64,000 nt of DNA from Asparagopsis taxiformis (lineage: Eukaryota > Rhodophyta > Florideophyceae > Bonnemaisoniales > Bonnemaisoniaceae): positions 1 to 64,000 of the forward strand of contig JALQPE010002477.1 of assembly GCA_030407315.1 (NCBI GenBank). Reading direction: 5' to 3'. The position numbers and the translations under genes are program-made. The notes beneath the pieces are model-generated. The model did not search any database and was not told where the DNA came from. It saw only the letters and a program-made list of their open reading frames with translations. Numbering within the stretch: position 1 is the first letter of the stretch; each line of letters begins with the position of its first letter. Of the stretch, positions 11,226-22,388 are shown piece after piece.

Positions 11226-12400
11226 CTACCCTCGAGGGTATGCGTTGAGGGAAGCGTGGGTTTTGAGTCTGACTATTTCCGTTGATGCGATATTTTTCAT
11301 GGAAGCCTGTTGACTGATGGTGTGTATTGAGCGGAGGATGGAAGAGAGGTACGTGAAGTTTTGAAAGTATGCTGTGAGGGAAGGTTGATTTTGAGTCTGA
11401 CTGTTGTGGTTGATTCCGATGTTGTGTAGATGATGCAGGAATGTTGATGACGGAAGGTAAGTTTCATTGAGTGCCAAGATGTGCTTTGCGAAGATATGGA
11501 CTGCTGACTATGATTATTGTTAATTGCAAGGTTTTTGGATCATGGTTTGTATTGTGTGTAGGATGGATGAGAGGTACATTTGCGAGTTCTCAGGGTATGT
11601 AGCGAGGGAAACGTTGGTTTTCAATCTGACTGTTGCGATTGAATCCGATGTTGCGTAGGTGATGGAGGAATAGTGATGACGGAAGGTAAGTCACATTGGG
11701 CGCCCAGACCGGTTGTGCGAAGATGCGGAATGCTGACTACTTTTCTTGGCTACACGATTACGTGATTTATGGTTTTTATTGTGTGCAGGATGGAACAGGT
11801 AAAGTAAGTGTGCGAGTTTTGAAAGTAAGCAGCGAGGGAAGGTTGGTTTTGAGTCTGACTATTTCCGTTGATGCGATATTTTTCATTGGAAGCCTATTGA
11901 GTCATGGTGTGTATTGTGTGGAGCGAAGGTAAGTGTGCGAGTTTTGAAAGTATGCTGTGATGGAAGGTTGGTTTTGAGTCTGACTGTTGTGGTTGATTCC
12001 GATGTTGTGTAGATGATGCAGGAATGTTGATGACAGAAGGTAAGTTTTACTGAGCACCAAGACTTGTTTTGCGAAGATATGGACTGCTGACTTTGATTAT
12101 TCATTGCAAGGTTTTTGGATCATGGTTTGTATTTTGTGTAGGATGGATGATTCAGTCATCCTCTCGGAGAGGTAAGTAAGGGAGTTTCTAGGATATCTGT
12201 CGTGGTAAGCGTTGCTTTTGAGTCTGACTGTTGTGGTTGATTCTGATGTTGTGTATGTGATGCAGGAGTGGTGAAGCAGGAACGGCAGGACTGAAGGAGA
12301 GTGAAGAAGGGATGTAGGAAGATGGGGAATGAAGCTGTGAGGTGTTTCTGGTATGTGTATATTTTGGGGCATACGATAGAAGTGAGAGTGCGTTTCAAGT
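11226..12400. repeat. Higher-order tandem duplication (about 583 bp)
   Basis: The phrase GAGTCTGACT recurs near 11270, 11394, 11855, 11977 and 12220. Long blocks repeat at an offset of about 583 bp (for example the TATTTCCGTTGATGCGATAT word at about 11273 and 11856). Several units end in GGAAGGTAAGT, which resembles a 5' splice site. No conserved reading frame is visible. Confidence 0.7.
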
Positions 12401-12629
12401 GGTGTAAGATTTTGCTGACCATGTTCGTGTTTGATGTCTTGATGATTTAATGGGCTGGGGTGGTGTCGAGGAAAGCGGGGATGGTATTGGGAAGGAGCGT
12501 ATTTTTTGTAATCTAGGTCGTGAGGGTTCTTGCAGTATGTGCGGATGGTGGTGCATGGCGTTCGGATGGTAGGGAGAACGCGATAGTGAGGGAGATGGGT
12601 GATCGACGATATGCTGACAGGTATTTTGT

Positions 12630-12735
12630 ATTCTGGCTGGATACGTATTTCCTATTCTAACCGGGTATTTATTTCCTATTCTAACCGGGTATTTATTTCC
12701 TATTCTGACCAGATATGTATTCCCTATTCTAGAGA
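12630..12735. repeat. About 29-bp tandem repeat
   Basis: Three to four diverged copies of TTTCCTATTCTAACCGGGTA follow one another. It is a simple minisatellite. Confidence 0.75.
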
Positions 12736-12854
12736 GACGTATTGTATACGAGCAGTTTCCTAAATGAGAGAATAAAATACGGTCCGATATGGGCCCTGAA
12801 TTTACCATCCGCTGTAATTTCTTCCCTCCCGGTTTTCGCTGATATATTGTATAC

Positions 12855-13034
12855 TGGATGTCGGGTCCTAGTATTCCGCCATATGTACTAGAGAAAGTGG
12901 ATGTCGGGTCCTAGTATTCCGCCATATGTACTAGAGAAAGTGGATGTCGGGTCCTAGTATTCCGCCATATGTACTAGAGAAAGTGGATGTCGGGTCCTAG
13001 TATTCCGCCATATGTACTAGAGAAAGTGGACGTC
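12855..13034. repeat. 43-bp tandem repeat, four exact copies
   Basis: Copies start at 12855, 12898, 12941 and 12984 with TGGATGTCGGGTCCTAGTAT. A diverged fifth start at 13027 changes to TGGACGTCCC. Downstream (13060-13140) are GGACGCGGACGTTC and GGACGTCCGCGTCC, so this may be the subterminal zone of an element using a GGACGTCC word. Confidence 0.9.
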
Positions 13035-13144
13035 CCATCCAAAATTTTTTATTTGTTTTTTGGACGCGGACGTTCATATTGTTCTAGTAAATCTCGGGCC
13101 GACTAGGACCGTACTAGAGAGAACTGGACGTCCGCGTCCACTTC

Positions 13145-14260
13145 CGAAAACACAGACGCTGGCTTAGCCGTGCGAAGGTGGGAAGATATGGGGTAAGACA
13201 TACAGGAGGTAAAGTAGTGCGAAGATTTGAGTATCACACGGCCAAGAACAAAACAAGACCCCTTTTAATCGATCTCAGTTTCTTTTACTACCGGGACACA
13301 GCGCAGGAGGGATACTCATTGAAGATGTGGCGCTTCGCCAGTGTGAGACTGTACCAAAGTTAGATGCGATGATGCGAAGAGGTTAATCTGGAAACGGTGA
13401 GCTGAAATGCCACAAAGATTAAGTCGGCCTACAACGACTCGCCACTTGGGACAACAATTTGCGCGAGGAGCATGCTGAACTGCAGAACAAAATCCTGGTA
13501 CCGCTTCCAATCCCGTAACCTCCAGATGACGTTTCCAAACTCATGAAACGACAAACGCCGCTCTCCAGAAGAACGTGACCAAATTCAAGCCCAGTTCAGC
13601 GTTAACGCGCAGCCGCTATGATTCATTCGCGCAGCCTTCAGAGAGACAAAAGATGGTAGGAAAAGATAGCATGCATCGAGGAAGCTGGTAGCATCCGCAC
13701 GCACTCCGACGCGGTACTGGTCTCGCGCTGGGCGCAAGTATATTTTCGGCATGTGGAACAAACAATAGTTGAGAAACAGGAGGTTGTTGTGAGGATGAGA
13801 CTGCTACACACGAAATGTATGCGCTGTCTGCATGTGCCAGTTGATAATTGTGAACTCATCAACGAAATGTTGGATGATGGAAGTTCGCACGGCGATTCAG
13901 TGCGGCGTGCACACTCACCGCAAGCTGCGACATGACTCGCGTGCGATCGATGCAGTTGCCGATATGTGATCCGCGGCGTTGTGGCGATGGACGACACTGC
14001 GATACTAGCGCAGTATCGTCTATCGCTAGTAGTCGTCATCTGCAAGAAGGTTGTGGGTGGTCGTGGTAGTGGGTGCCCGCTTCCTGCATGTACGCAGGAA
14101 GAGAGCGTGCGTGTGTGCACATTGGAATAGTTTTCCGAGCCGTCGCGTGGATTGCATACCAACTTTTTGTACGCGATAACTTCGCCGAGGCGAAATGTTT
14201 GGAACATTTGTTCTGGCAAGGAGTGCATCTCAGTGCGCGCACCGGTTGCGTCACATGATC
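13145..14260. other. No recognisable gene
   Basis: Open frames on both strands are short and overlapping, and none resembles a known family. Short inverted repeats occur around 13990-14036. Confidence 0.4.
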
Positions 14261-14264
14261 GAAT

Positions 14265-14765
14265 GTGACGGTTGTGGCCGCTGAGTGTTGATGTCATTGT
14301 GCCGCTGCAGTGCGACATGTGCGATTGTGCGGTGTATTACACGCTGTACTGTCTATGACATCAACTCACTGTTATGTTGTACCGAAGGTCGTGCGGCCGA
14401 TGACCACACGTGGAGCCAGGACACAGTATACTACTCGTGTTATGGTCAGCGGTAGTGAAACCAGTGACAGCAATGGCTCACTGATGAACTGGCTGCAGAG
14501 ATCGCACTACGGCCACCAGAAAATATGGGAGAAATTTTGATTTAGGGCTTCTCCCTGCGCTGGCAGCCAAACCATCGACATGACCGTTTTACAGCACGAC
14601 ATAACAGCGGTCAGTGGTTATGCGACTGATGTGTTGCTGAACTACTGACAGAATGACATAAGGTGGTCACTAGTCATGCGACCGATGATTAGGAAGATGT
14701 AGGGGGCGAAACGAGTGGCAGGTAGGGTGAGGTGGAGCTGAAGTCGTGTCTAGTTGGCCTTATAA
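14265..14765. repeat. Diverged GGTTnTGCAACC-type motif repeats
   Basis: Recurrent words such as GTCAGCGGTAGTGAAACCAG, GTCAGTGGTTATGCGACTGA and GTCACTAGTCATGCGACCGA match the motif that forms the arrays at 18.9-19.4 and 24.7-25.5 kb. One block (14391-14480) is closely related to the 124-bp unit at 24.8 kb. Likely a subterminal repeat region of a DNA transposon. Confidence 0.6.
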
Positions 14766-14983
14766 ATCACTGTATAGGAAAAGCCTTATTTGTGATGCAG
14801 TATTGTAGTGGTTCCACGACGGATAGGTGAGGATCACGATTTTTAGGCGTTGATAATTGCTGAGAGGCACAGAGGTTCATAGTTTTGCACCGGTCTCCAG
14901 TGATCCTGAAGGCAGCGAAACGCCGATCCTGGATCGCTACGACAAACCTTGCCTGGTAGTATCACACTGTTCCAAGGTGCATT

Positions 14984-16758
14984 ATGCAGCGATCCAATAT
15001 ACGACGCAGAGTCACCAACCGAAACCAAGAGCCATTGGGCAAGAAACTGAAAAGGCCAAGCAGCGGCAGACGTTCAAGTGGTCCTCGTAGAGATGATAAT
15101 GGTGACATTGAATCGTCTCCAGTAATACAAATGAGGGAACCAGATACAGTCCAAGCAGAAGAAACCCGTCTCAAGAAGAAGCTACAGCGGAGCCTTCCGT
15201 AGCCTACTCTGAAAGCATCCGGGTGATGCTGTCTGCTGCAGTGGAAAGTATGAAGAAGGAATTCCAAAGCCACATGCGCAGAACAGAAGAACAACTAGCC
15301 ACACTTCATGGGCAAGTGAGCGAGCTCCATGATAGTTTGAAGCGTTTCAATGGAGATGTTCACGTTACCATGGCAGCAAACAATGCAAGGACGCCAGTAA
15401 GTTTGAGGAAGAATTCGTCTGCTCCCAAACAGGTAATGCGCTCCGTAGAATGCTCCAATCCGACATTGCGGACAGAACTGGACGCTGTATTCCATGTTCA
15501 AAACATTTCTACCGTGACCATGGAGGCTGTCTGCACATTCTTCAGGACTGCCTCCAGAGGAAAGGAGAATGAAAACTTCTACTCCAAGTTGATTTGCATA
15601 ATCATGTATGGGCTTCGTGGGAACATGGCTAAGAGTAATTTGCGGAAGGGTCTTGGTTTGGCACATTGTAACTTTCGCTTTTTCTTGGTGAAGAAGATCG
15701 TTGCGTACTGTGAAGATTTATATGGTGTAAATAGAAATGGAGGAAGGCCCTGCACACAGACTGGAACTGGGAACTCGGAGGCTGCAACAAGACACGTCCC
15801 AGAATGGCTGAGGCAAGGATATATAAACTCGAAATGTATGAAGTACGCGAGGCAATATGCGGAGAATACTCGCAAGTCGAGCACTTCCGAGGAACTAGAG
15901 GGGAACGATGGCGTTGCTATGTTTTTGTCATCAGGACTTTACAGCCGCGTTACAGAATTCTTGCGAAAAGCCAGGGATCGGTCCAAATGTCAATTCTTTG
16001 AGGATATCGGATTCCTTCTTTCTCCCTGGACATGTTGTGAGTGGTTGCAAGGGTCTTATAACAAACCAAAAATTGAGCTGAAGTTCCCGGAAGAATGTAT
16101 AATGTGTCCATCCAACGTGCCGGAAACGAGAGTGGGACGCAGTGTCCAGGAATGCGCTGAGAACAAAACAACAGCAGCACATTTCATGCGATCACGTAAG
16201 GAATGCCATCTCTCTGTATCATATGATGTGAAAGTTGCCGAATGCGCAGGAATGAAAGTGAAGAAAGATGCCGAACTGAAGGATGCTACAATGACTAGAA
16301 CGGTGAACATAATGGAAGTTGCTTTCAATTTTCTCGTAGCATACGTACAAGGACAAAGGAAGGAAGATTTCCTGGGTTCTTCTCCGATGGCTCTCCAGAC
16401 AACCTATTCGGTAGCGCTGGTGTTTCGCCACATGATCATGGAGCTCGTTATGACCAATGAATGGTCTGGGGAGAACGTTGAACCAAGTAGCTCAACGCCA
16501 GTTGCAGAGAACGTTGGAGATAGTGGTTCAATGGCACAGATTAGAGTGTCAGATCTCATTCCTGGAGAGTACACCAGGAAAAATACTTTGGAGCGCGTAT
16601 TGCGGATGACTTCACTCCAATTCAAGAACCTCATGGACAATGATGATAGTGGAATTGAATCATATAACTCGGACAGCGGAGAAGACCCCGAGTCATTCAC
16701 TATCCACGGTCACAACTCTGTAGACGACATCGATGTCTGCCAGATCGAGTCACTGTAG
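14984..16758 (+). CDS. Unknown coiled-coil protein, probable transposon accessory ORF
   Basis: The main frame runs 15226-16758 (510 codons). The ATG at 14984, in another frame, opens a basic peptide with KKLKRPSSGRR that looks like a nuclear signal and runs to 15202; a small frame change around 15.15-15.2 kb would join the two. A short heptad-like segment (15250-15340, RRTEEQLATLHGQVSELHDSL) suggests a coiled coil. The middle and C-terminus are unrecognised, and the tail is acidic (DDSGIESYNSDSGED). It resembles the 5.2-kb accessory protein only in plan: basic N-terminus, coiled coil, long globular part. It is flanked by transposon-type motif repeats on both sides. Confidence 0.55.
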
Positions 16759-16759
16759 A

Positions 16760-17230
16760 TGATTGGTAGTGATATGTGGGTAATGAGCCGTCAGCGAAGA
16801 GTGAATATCTTTCTGTTGTGTGCTTATTGATGTAGAACCTGTGCATGCAAAGGTATTGTATCGCTCGTCATCCGTTATGCAACCGAGAAGGTTGGAAAAT
16901 ACCGGTCATGCACCCGTTTAAATCACAAATCACAGGCTATACAACCTGTGACGCCAGGGATAGTAGGGCTCACAACCAGGGACCAAAATCGCGGAATAGA
17001 ATTTGTTGTACCGCTCGCCAGTGGTAATAAAACCAATGACACCACGACAGGTACCGTACAGAGGCATTGATCTTATTGGCAGTAGATTCTAGGACTAGTG
17101 ACCTATCATTCACTGGTAGTACTGCTTACAAAAACGTCTTGAGCAGTAGCGGCAATGTTCGTATACCTGCTCACGAGCATGTCAGTAGGTAAGCAACTAG
17201 TGCTCGTTCCAGTAGTATGGTATGCAACCA
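16760..17230. repeat. Interspersed GGTTnTGCAACC-type motifs
   Basis: Words such as GTCATCCGTTATGCAACCGA, CAGGCTATACAACCTGTGAC and CCAGTGGTAATAAAACCAAT are spaced 80-100 bp apart. No gene is visible. Confidence 0.5.
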
Positions 17231-17245
17231 TTAAGCAGTGTGCGA

Positions 17246-17284
17246 ACAAGCGGTCGCTTGTTCGGAAATTGCCGGCAATTTGTA
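17246..17284. repeat. Two adjacent short hairpins
   Basis: GAACAAGCG-GT-CGCTTGTTC is followed directly by AAATTGCCGGCAATTT, giving two back-to-back stems. Confidence 0.8.
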
Positions 17285-17400
17285 AAACTGGGCACCCAAC
17301 GTTGAGGCGAGGATGCGATGTGCATTGGTCGGAGAGGTCAAACGGTCATGTTTACTGGACGAGGGAACTAGAAGAATGGATCGGTAGGGCGTCAATGACT

Positions 17401-18598
17401 TCATTGTAGGAGTGTGCGCCGAAAAAACGTCATGTATGGCAAATTAAGCTCCAGGGTTCCTAGGCTGTTCACGTTAGTGGAAATATCGCGGGACCATAGG
17501 CGCATTCTAGGGAACTCAGTTCTGTTCCAAGTCATGTTGAAAGAGTGTCCTGGATGAACAGGAACTGAAGCAGAATCATGGCCGGGTGGCGTCGGCCGTA
17601 AGGCATGGAAAATATCACGGACAGGCATGCTCCGATGGACGAGGACGTTCTTATACATCATATTCGGTATGTCGAAGTCCAGGGATTTTCTGAAGAGCAC
17701 GGGGAGAATGGAATGATCGATTGTACGATCATTGCATTTGTCGAAGTGGAATGGGTCACTTCTGGCGAGGGCAAAAATGAATGGTTCTCTACACGGATCT
17801 GTGCCACGCAGTAGAGTACCGAGCAAGCGCACGTATGAATTGTCGGCAGCATTGATATTTTTGGGACCCCTTGCAGTTCTGAAGAGCCGGATTCGATCGG
17901 AGACTGCAGTCAAAGATATGGACTTGCACATGTCTGAATATGAAGGAAGAAGACGCTGAATTTGTTTGTATCGATTGGTGGCATCTGGGTCAGGGAGAAA
18001 GAAGGTTGAAATTCTGCACCCGGGCAGGTGGACCGCACTGATCTCGCAATTATTTCGAAGTCCCGGATGGTACAGTCCGTGGTTATGGATATGAAACCCG
18101 TGGTAACTGTATCAATGCCATGATTAGATTCAGGAGTTCTTTCCTAGATAATGGCCGTTCCCTGTGCTGTGCTAGTTTTAGTCTGAAGTAACCAAATATG
18201 CGATGGAGGACAGCATCTGATTCATTGACATGACCCATTGTACTACCAAGACCGTGATGGAGAATCCATGCACGCTCCATGTTCTGCAAACGAGCGTGAA
18301 GGTCAGAAACTTTTTCGACCAATGCGGATTGCCCGGGACTAGAAGATCCCTCACCGGAGTCTGAAGAAGAAGCAGAAGGTGAATAAAAATGACAAACTCT
18401 CCACTGCAGCCTGCGTCTGAGACGAGTAGGGCGTGTTGTAGCAGAATCTACAGGGCTGAAAGGAATTTCTTCCAGATATCCCTTGAAGATACTTACATCA
18501 ACAGAGGTTTCGGATGGCCTAACATCGCCAAATATGTCAGCGTGGCAGAACGGGGGATTCCTCGTCGAGTCAACCTGGCTACCTTTGCCTTCCACCAA
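17401..18598 (-). pseudogene. Unknown protein in two frames, convergent with the 15-16.8 kb ORF
   Basis: Two open segments (18083-18598 and 17401-17931) lie on the minus strand in different frames, separated by about 150 bp. They may be exons or a broken gene. The first carries a Ser-rich SPSASSSDSGEGSSS stretch and a helical VEKVSDLHARLQNMERAW segment. The second has no recognisable motif. The convergent arrangement with the preceding plus-strand ORF copies the layout of the 5.2-10.6 kb transposon, but no DDE motif was found. Confidence 0.4.
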
Positions 18599-18863
18599 AC
18601 CCTGTTTGCGGAGTGTCTTGTCCGCCGGTTACACGTACCACTCGTATTCACGTTCCAGAGTACCTCAATGGCGATACCATCATGTAGAATGGACGGATGA
18701 TCTATGGACGGATGATCCATCGACAAACGATTGAGATGTATCGTTCCCAAACAAGAATAGTATTATTTCAGTACTATTGTACGAACGTTCATGGTCGGTC
18801 GTGGAAGTAGGGACGACATGGACACGTGTCTAGACTTGCAGTTCATCCACGGTCATGAAGTCA

Positions 18864-18901
18864 GTGAGGAGCAGGACAGCTGCAGCTGCCCTGCTCCTCA
18901 C
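18864..18901. repeat. 38-bp near-perfect palindrome
   Basis: GTGAGGAGCAGG and CCTGCTCCTCAC flank the inner palindrome AGCTGCAGCT. Only one base pair is mismatched. Confidence 0.9.
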
Positions 18902-18904
18902 CAC

Positions 18905-19400
18905 ATGTGGTTTGTGCAACCGGTGACGAAGTGCACACTGTGTGTAGTTATGCAGCTAGTTCTAGGCAGTTGTAAGGCAAGTGACGAGGTGCCCACGTGT
19001 GTAGTTGTGGCAAATGGTTGTCCGTGTGTGAAGGCAGTGACGAGGTGCACACGTGTGTAGTTGTGCAAATGGTTGTCCGTGGTTGTGAAACCGGTGACGA
19101 GTGCACACGTGTGTAGTTTGTGCAAATGGTTGTCCGTGGTTGTGAAACCGATGACGAGGTGCACACGTGTGTAGTTGTGCAAATGGTTGTCCGTGGTTGT
19201 GAAGGCAGTGACACGAGGTGCAGACACGTGTGTAGTTGTGCAAATGGTTGTCCGTGGTTGTGAAACCGGTGACGGAGCGCGTGCACACGTGTGCGAGCGA
19301 TGCAGCTGTGTAGTTGCAAATGCCGTTTGTGAAGGCAGTGACGAGGTGCACACGTGTGTAGTTGTGCAAATGGTTGTCCGTGGTTGTGGGTTGTGGACAA
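18905..19400. repeat. About 58-bp tandem array with GGTTGTGAAACCGGTGAC
   Basis: Seven to nine diverged units carry TGTGTAGTTGTGCAAATGGT and GGTTGTGAAACCGGTGACGA. The core is an imperfect palindrome. All frames are open by chance because of the repeat structure; no protein is proposed. Confidence 0.85.
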
Positions 19401-20152
19401 CTGGTGCACGAAGTGGAAACGCCTTGGTCTTGTTGCGGAAAGAGATGTACAGCGACTGGAGCGGACCATTATTGCCGAATTCAACAAGGAAGGACTAAAC
19501 TTGGTTCCGGTCTCGAGACTTAGAAGATTCCAGTAAGTCTGCAAAGTTTGTTGGAATAATGGCACCTTGCCATACCGTTTCCAATTGAATAGGGAAATTT
19601 CTTAAGAACATGTCCCATGGCGATATAATTAGATTACGATGGCTCATAATTATTGGATGGTTCTGTACTTTCCTGCTATTCCCGTGTTTATATGAAACGT
19701 TGGATCTGTGGACGGAGTGGATGAAACTCACCACTTAACCGCAAAGGGTGTGAATATTCCATTTCAATTCAAACCACCGTGAGGAAGATTCAGGGATATT
19801 TCATCACATCGGGGCGGCTTGTGTTGACATTATGAAGCTTCATAATGTCCTAGGATGGCTGCAACGAACGCAATGAAACCGCGGTTTCAGGGCACGATTC
19901 CGCACCGTTGGAATGGTCGCGAACATTCGTAATTAATTATAAAATTTGATGGTAGGAACGGTAGCAAAACCGCTTACAATAGAGATGAGAACGTAAATTG
20001 ATATTGAACCTATTACTAGGACAAGGATTTGTGAGGAGTGAAGAGCTCTTGACTTCTACAAGTATTGCACACAAACAGTGCACTCTGTTTATCAGCTCCG
20101 CAGAATCGAAGTTCACAGAGATCCACTGCACACAAGAAACGAAAGATTGAAG

Positions 20153-21342
20153 ATGCCGCCAGCACCGAGGAGACAGACACCGTACTCGTCTCCCACGGAT
20201 GTGTTCGCTTCTATTAAACAATATATCCAAGGACGGCCACCTGTTGGTGATAACACTTCGGCTTCGCAGTGGGCTGCATGGGAAAGACAAGTAACGCGCG
20301 ATGCACAAGAGTTCGTCAACAGTTCGGAGTGTAATCTATATATTGGGAACGGGACCCGCCCTACCCCGCCCGCTCACGTTGTCACCAGAGTCGTCCAACG
20401 GGCATGCGTGTTCTATACAGAGCAATGTCTGAATACTTTGCGTCTATATCCGAGAGGCGTGTTTGGTGATATGAATGGTTTCGTGATACCCTTTACGTCG
20501 AAGAAAAAAGTGTTTGAAAAATGTTCTAACAGCTCTGGATTTCAGGAACGTCCTTTCGAAGATCGAGTCGTGGATGTCTGATGAGTGGATATACGCTGTA
20601 GCTATGCAAAAGGCCAAGCTACATAATTATCCATCTCATAGTTTTACTTGGAGCATTAGCCAAGAAGGTCGGTCGTGGATGCTATCATGGTATATTCATA
20701 CAATGTCATGGGTGTGTCTGCTAATAACGAAAGTCCAGGACAGGAACTCTGACCGTGGATACCGGAAGTGCTAGATTCTTGTTGCGCTCCGGTCGAGTAC
20801 GACGTGCCGCTTGAAATTATGGCATGGTTCGTGATGTACATGCAATCATTTCACAAGCCATTTTCGGTGGCCTCAGATTTGTTGCCGAACGGAAAATACG
20901 AGCCGCAACCCCGGAGCAGTGCACATTCGTGACCGGAAACCGTGGAGTGAGGAGAAAGGTGTTGAAGAAGGAGAACCTGGTTAGTGCCAATGCTATGTTC
21001 AAGTATGTAATGGACGCCGAAGAAGACAGGAGTGTGGTACCGAAACTGTATGCCGTTGTAATGCACGTTCTCGTCGGAATGGAAGCGCTACCGGCGAATA
21101 TCGCGTATGGTCAGCGATATGATGATGCTCTGAGATCATCATTGGAAAATTTCATGTCTCGCATGCTGTCCGCTATAGACAGTGATGCAGAGAACATTAG
21201 CAGTTCCATACGCGAATCATCCCAACAACGCAGACAAGCTCGCATTCGGACATGGCTGACCGCATTCATAGAGAATAGTACAAGAATTAACCAGGTTGAC
21301 GTGGTGAGACCATTGGAGGGAGCAAAATACAGGACGGCGTAA
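20153..21342 (+). pseudogene. Unknown protein, several frames
   Basis: Starts at ATG 20153 with MPPAPRRQTPYSS and runs open to 20581. Coding-like sequence continues in other frames at 20514-20774 and 20824-21342 (for example RRKVLKKENLVSANAMFKYV). No family was recognised. Its basic N-terminus and position just upstream of a helicase suggest an accessory ORF of the same unit. The frame changes may be decay or sequence error. Confidence 0.4.
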
Positions 21343-21397
21343 AAATCACGAAAGAAACGTACAGAGTGCTGGTGGCTCACCTCCCGAACGGCCGCCA

Positions 21398-22173
21398 GTG
21401 CCGGAGGCCAACGTGCAGGAGGAAAGAGATGGACAACTAGAACATACCGTCGCAGGGAATGATGAAGCGAACGGTGACCGAAATGAAGAAGATGAGATCG
21501 TACCAACAGAACGAACTGCTATGGACGAGCGGACCGCTCGTGCGAGACGTCGTAGTGCCGTGCGACGTCGGCAGGTTGCACAAACCGAGGATGGTCCTGT
21601 CGAAGAAGACTCGCAGCGCGGTGGAGAAGAAGGCCCAGAAACCAGTGGTGCAGGAAGCGTGCAACCTGCTGTGGAGCCCGGACAGGATCGTGCGTCGAAG
21701 AAACCTCGGCATGCGGAAGTATGTCCTACATGCGAACAACCATGGCCGCAGACAGTGGAATCACCGAACACTGCAAATACCACACACCGGAAAAAAATCT
21801 GGGTCAGAAATTGACCAACTCGTCACAGGTTGTTCGACCGGAGCACACTTCTATTTCAGTGGATTTACCACCAGTATCGTCACATGTTTTGCGACCAGAG
21901 CGAAATTCAATTGCAGTGGATGTACCACCACTGGTGGCACTATCGTCACAACGGCCCAAGCCAAAATCTTCTTCGTTGTCGATAACTGCTGGACCCGCAC
22001 TATCAGTGGATGTGCAGCCAGCACCACCACCCTCACCCGTCTGGGATCCACCACCAATACCGCAGGAGGCAGTCCAGCAACAGGCAGTCCAGCAACAGCG
22101 CCATAAACCGCGGGTACCTGTACAGCGAGCTGCACGCAAAGGGTATCACTACGACGATGTCCCGATACAATAG
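21398..22173 (+). CDS. Low-complexity acidic then Pro/Gln-rich ORF pair
   Basis: The first frame (21398-21814) is rich in Glu, Asp and Arg and ends with a Cys pair, VCPTCEQPW. The overlapping second frame (21721-22173) is rich in Pro, Ser and Gln (PPIPQEAVQQQAVQQQ). One could be the disordered N-terminus of the helicase that follows. No domain is recognised. Confidence 0.3.
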
Positions 22174-22388
22174 AAGGTATATCCTTGAACACAAATCTCT
22201 CACCCAATGCAATACTGGCGAACTGGTCTTCGAATGCCTCTTTCTCGTTTCCGCGACGGGGATTCGAGAGTAGCTGGGTACGAAATCGTGTCATATTTCG
22301 TGGTCAGAATCCTCGTCTGGCTCCGAACTTCATGTACTTCTCGTGGTATGACTTCTTGTCAACCAGTTTCACACTTTGTATTTACAAG

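Noticed and set aside
18898..19565. Threonine/cysteine-rich ORFs on the minus strand of the 19-kb array
   Set aside because: By-product of the 58-bp tandem repeat; all minus frames are open and none has a plausible start context.
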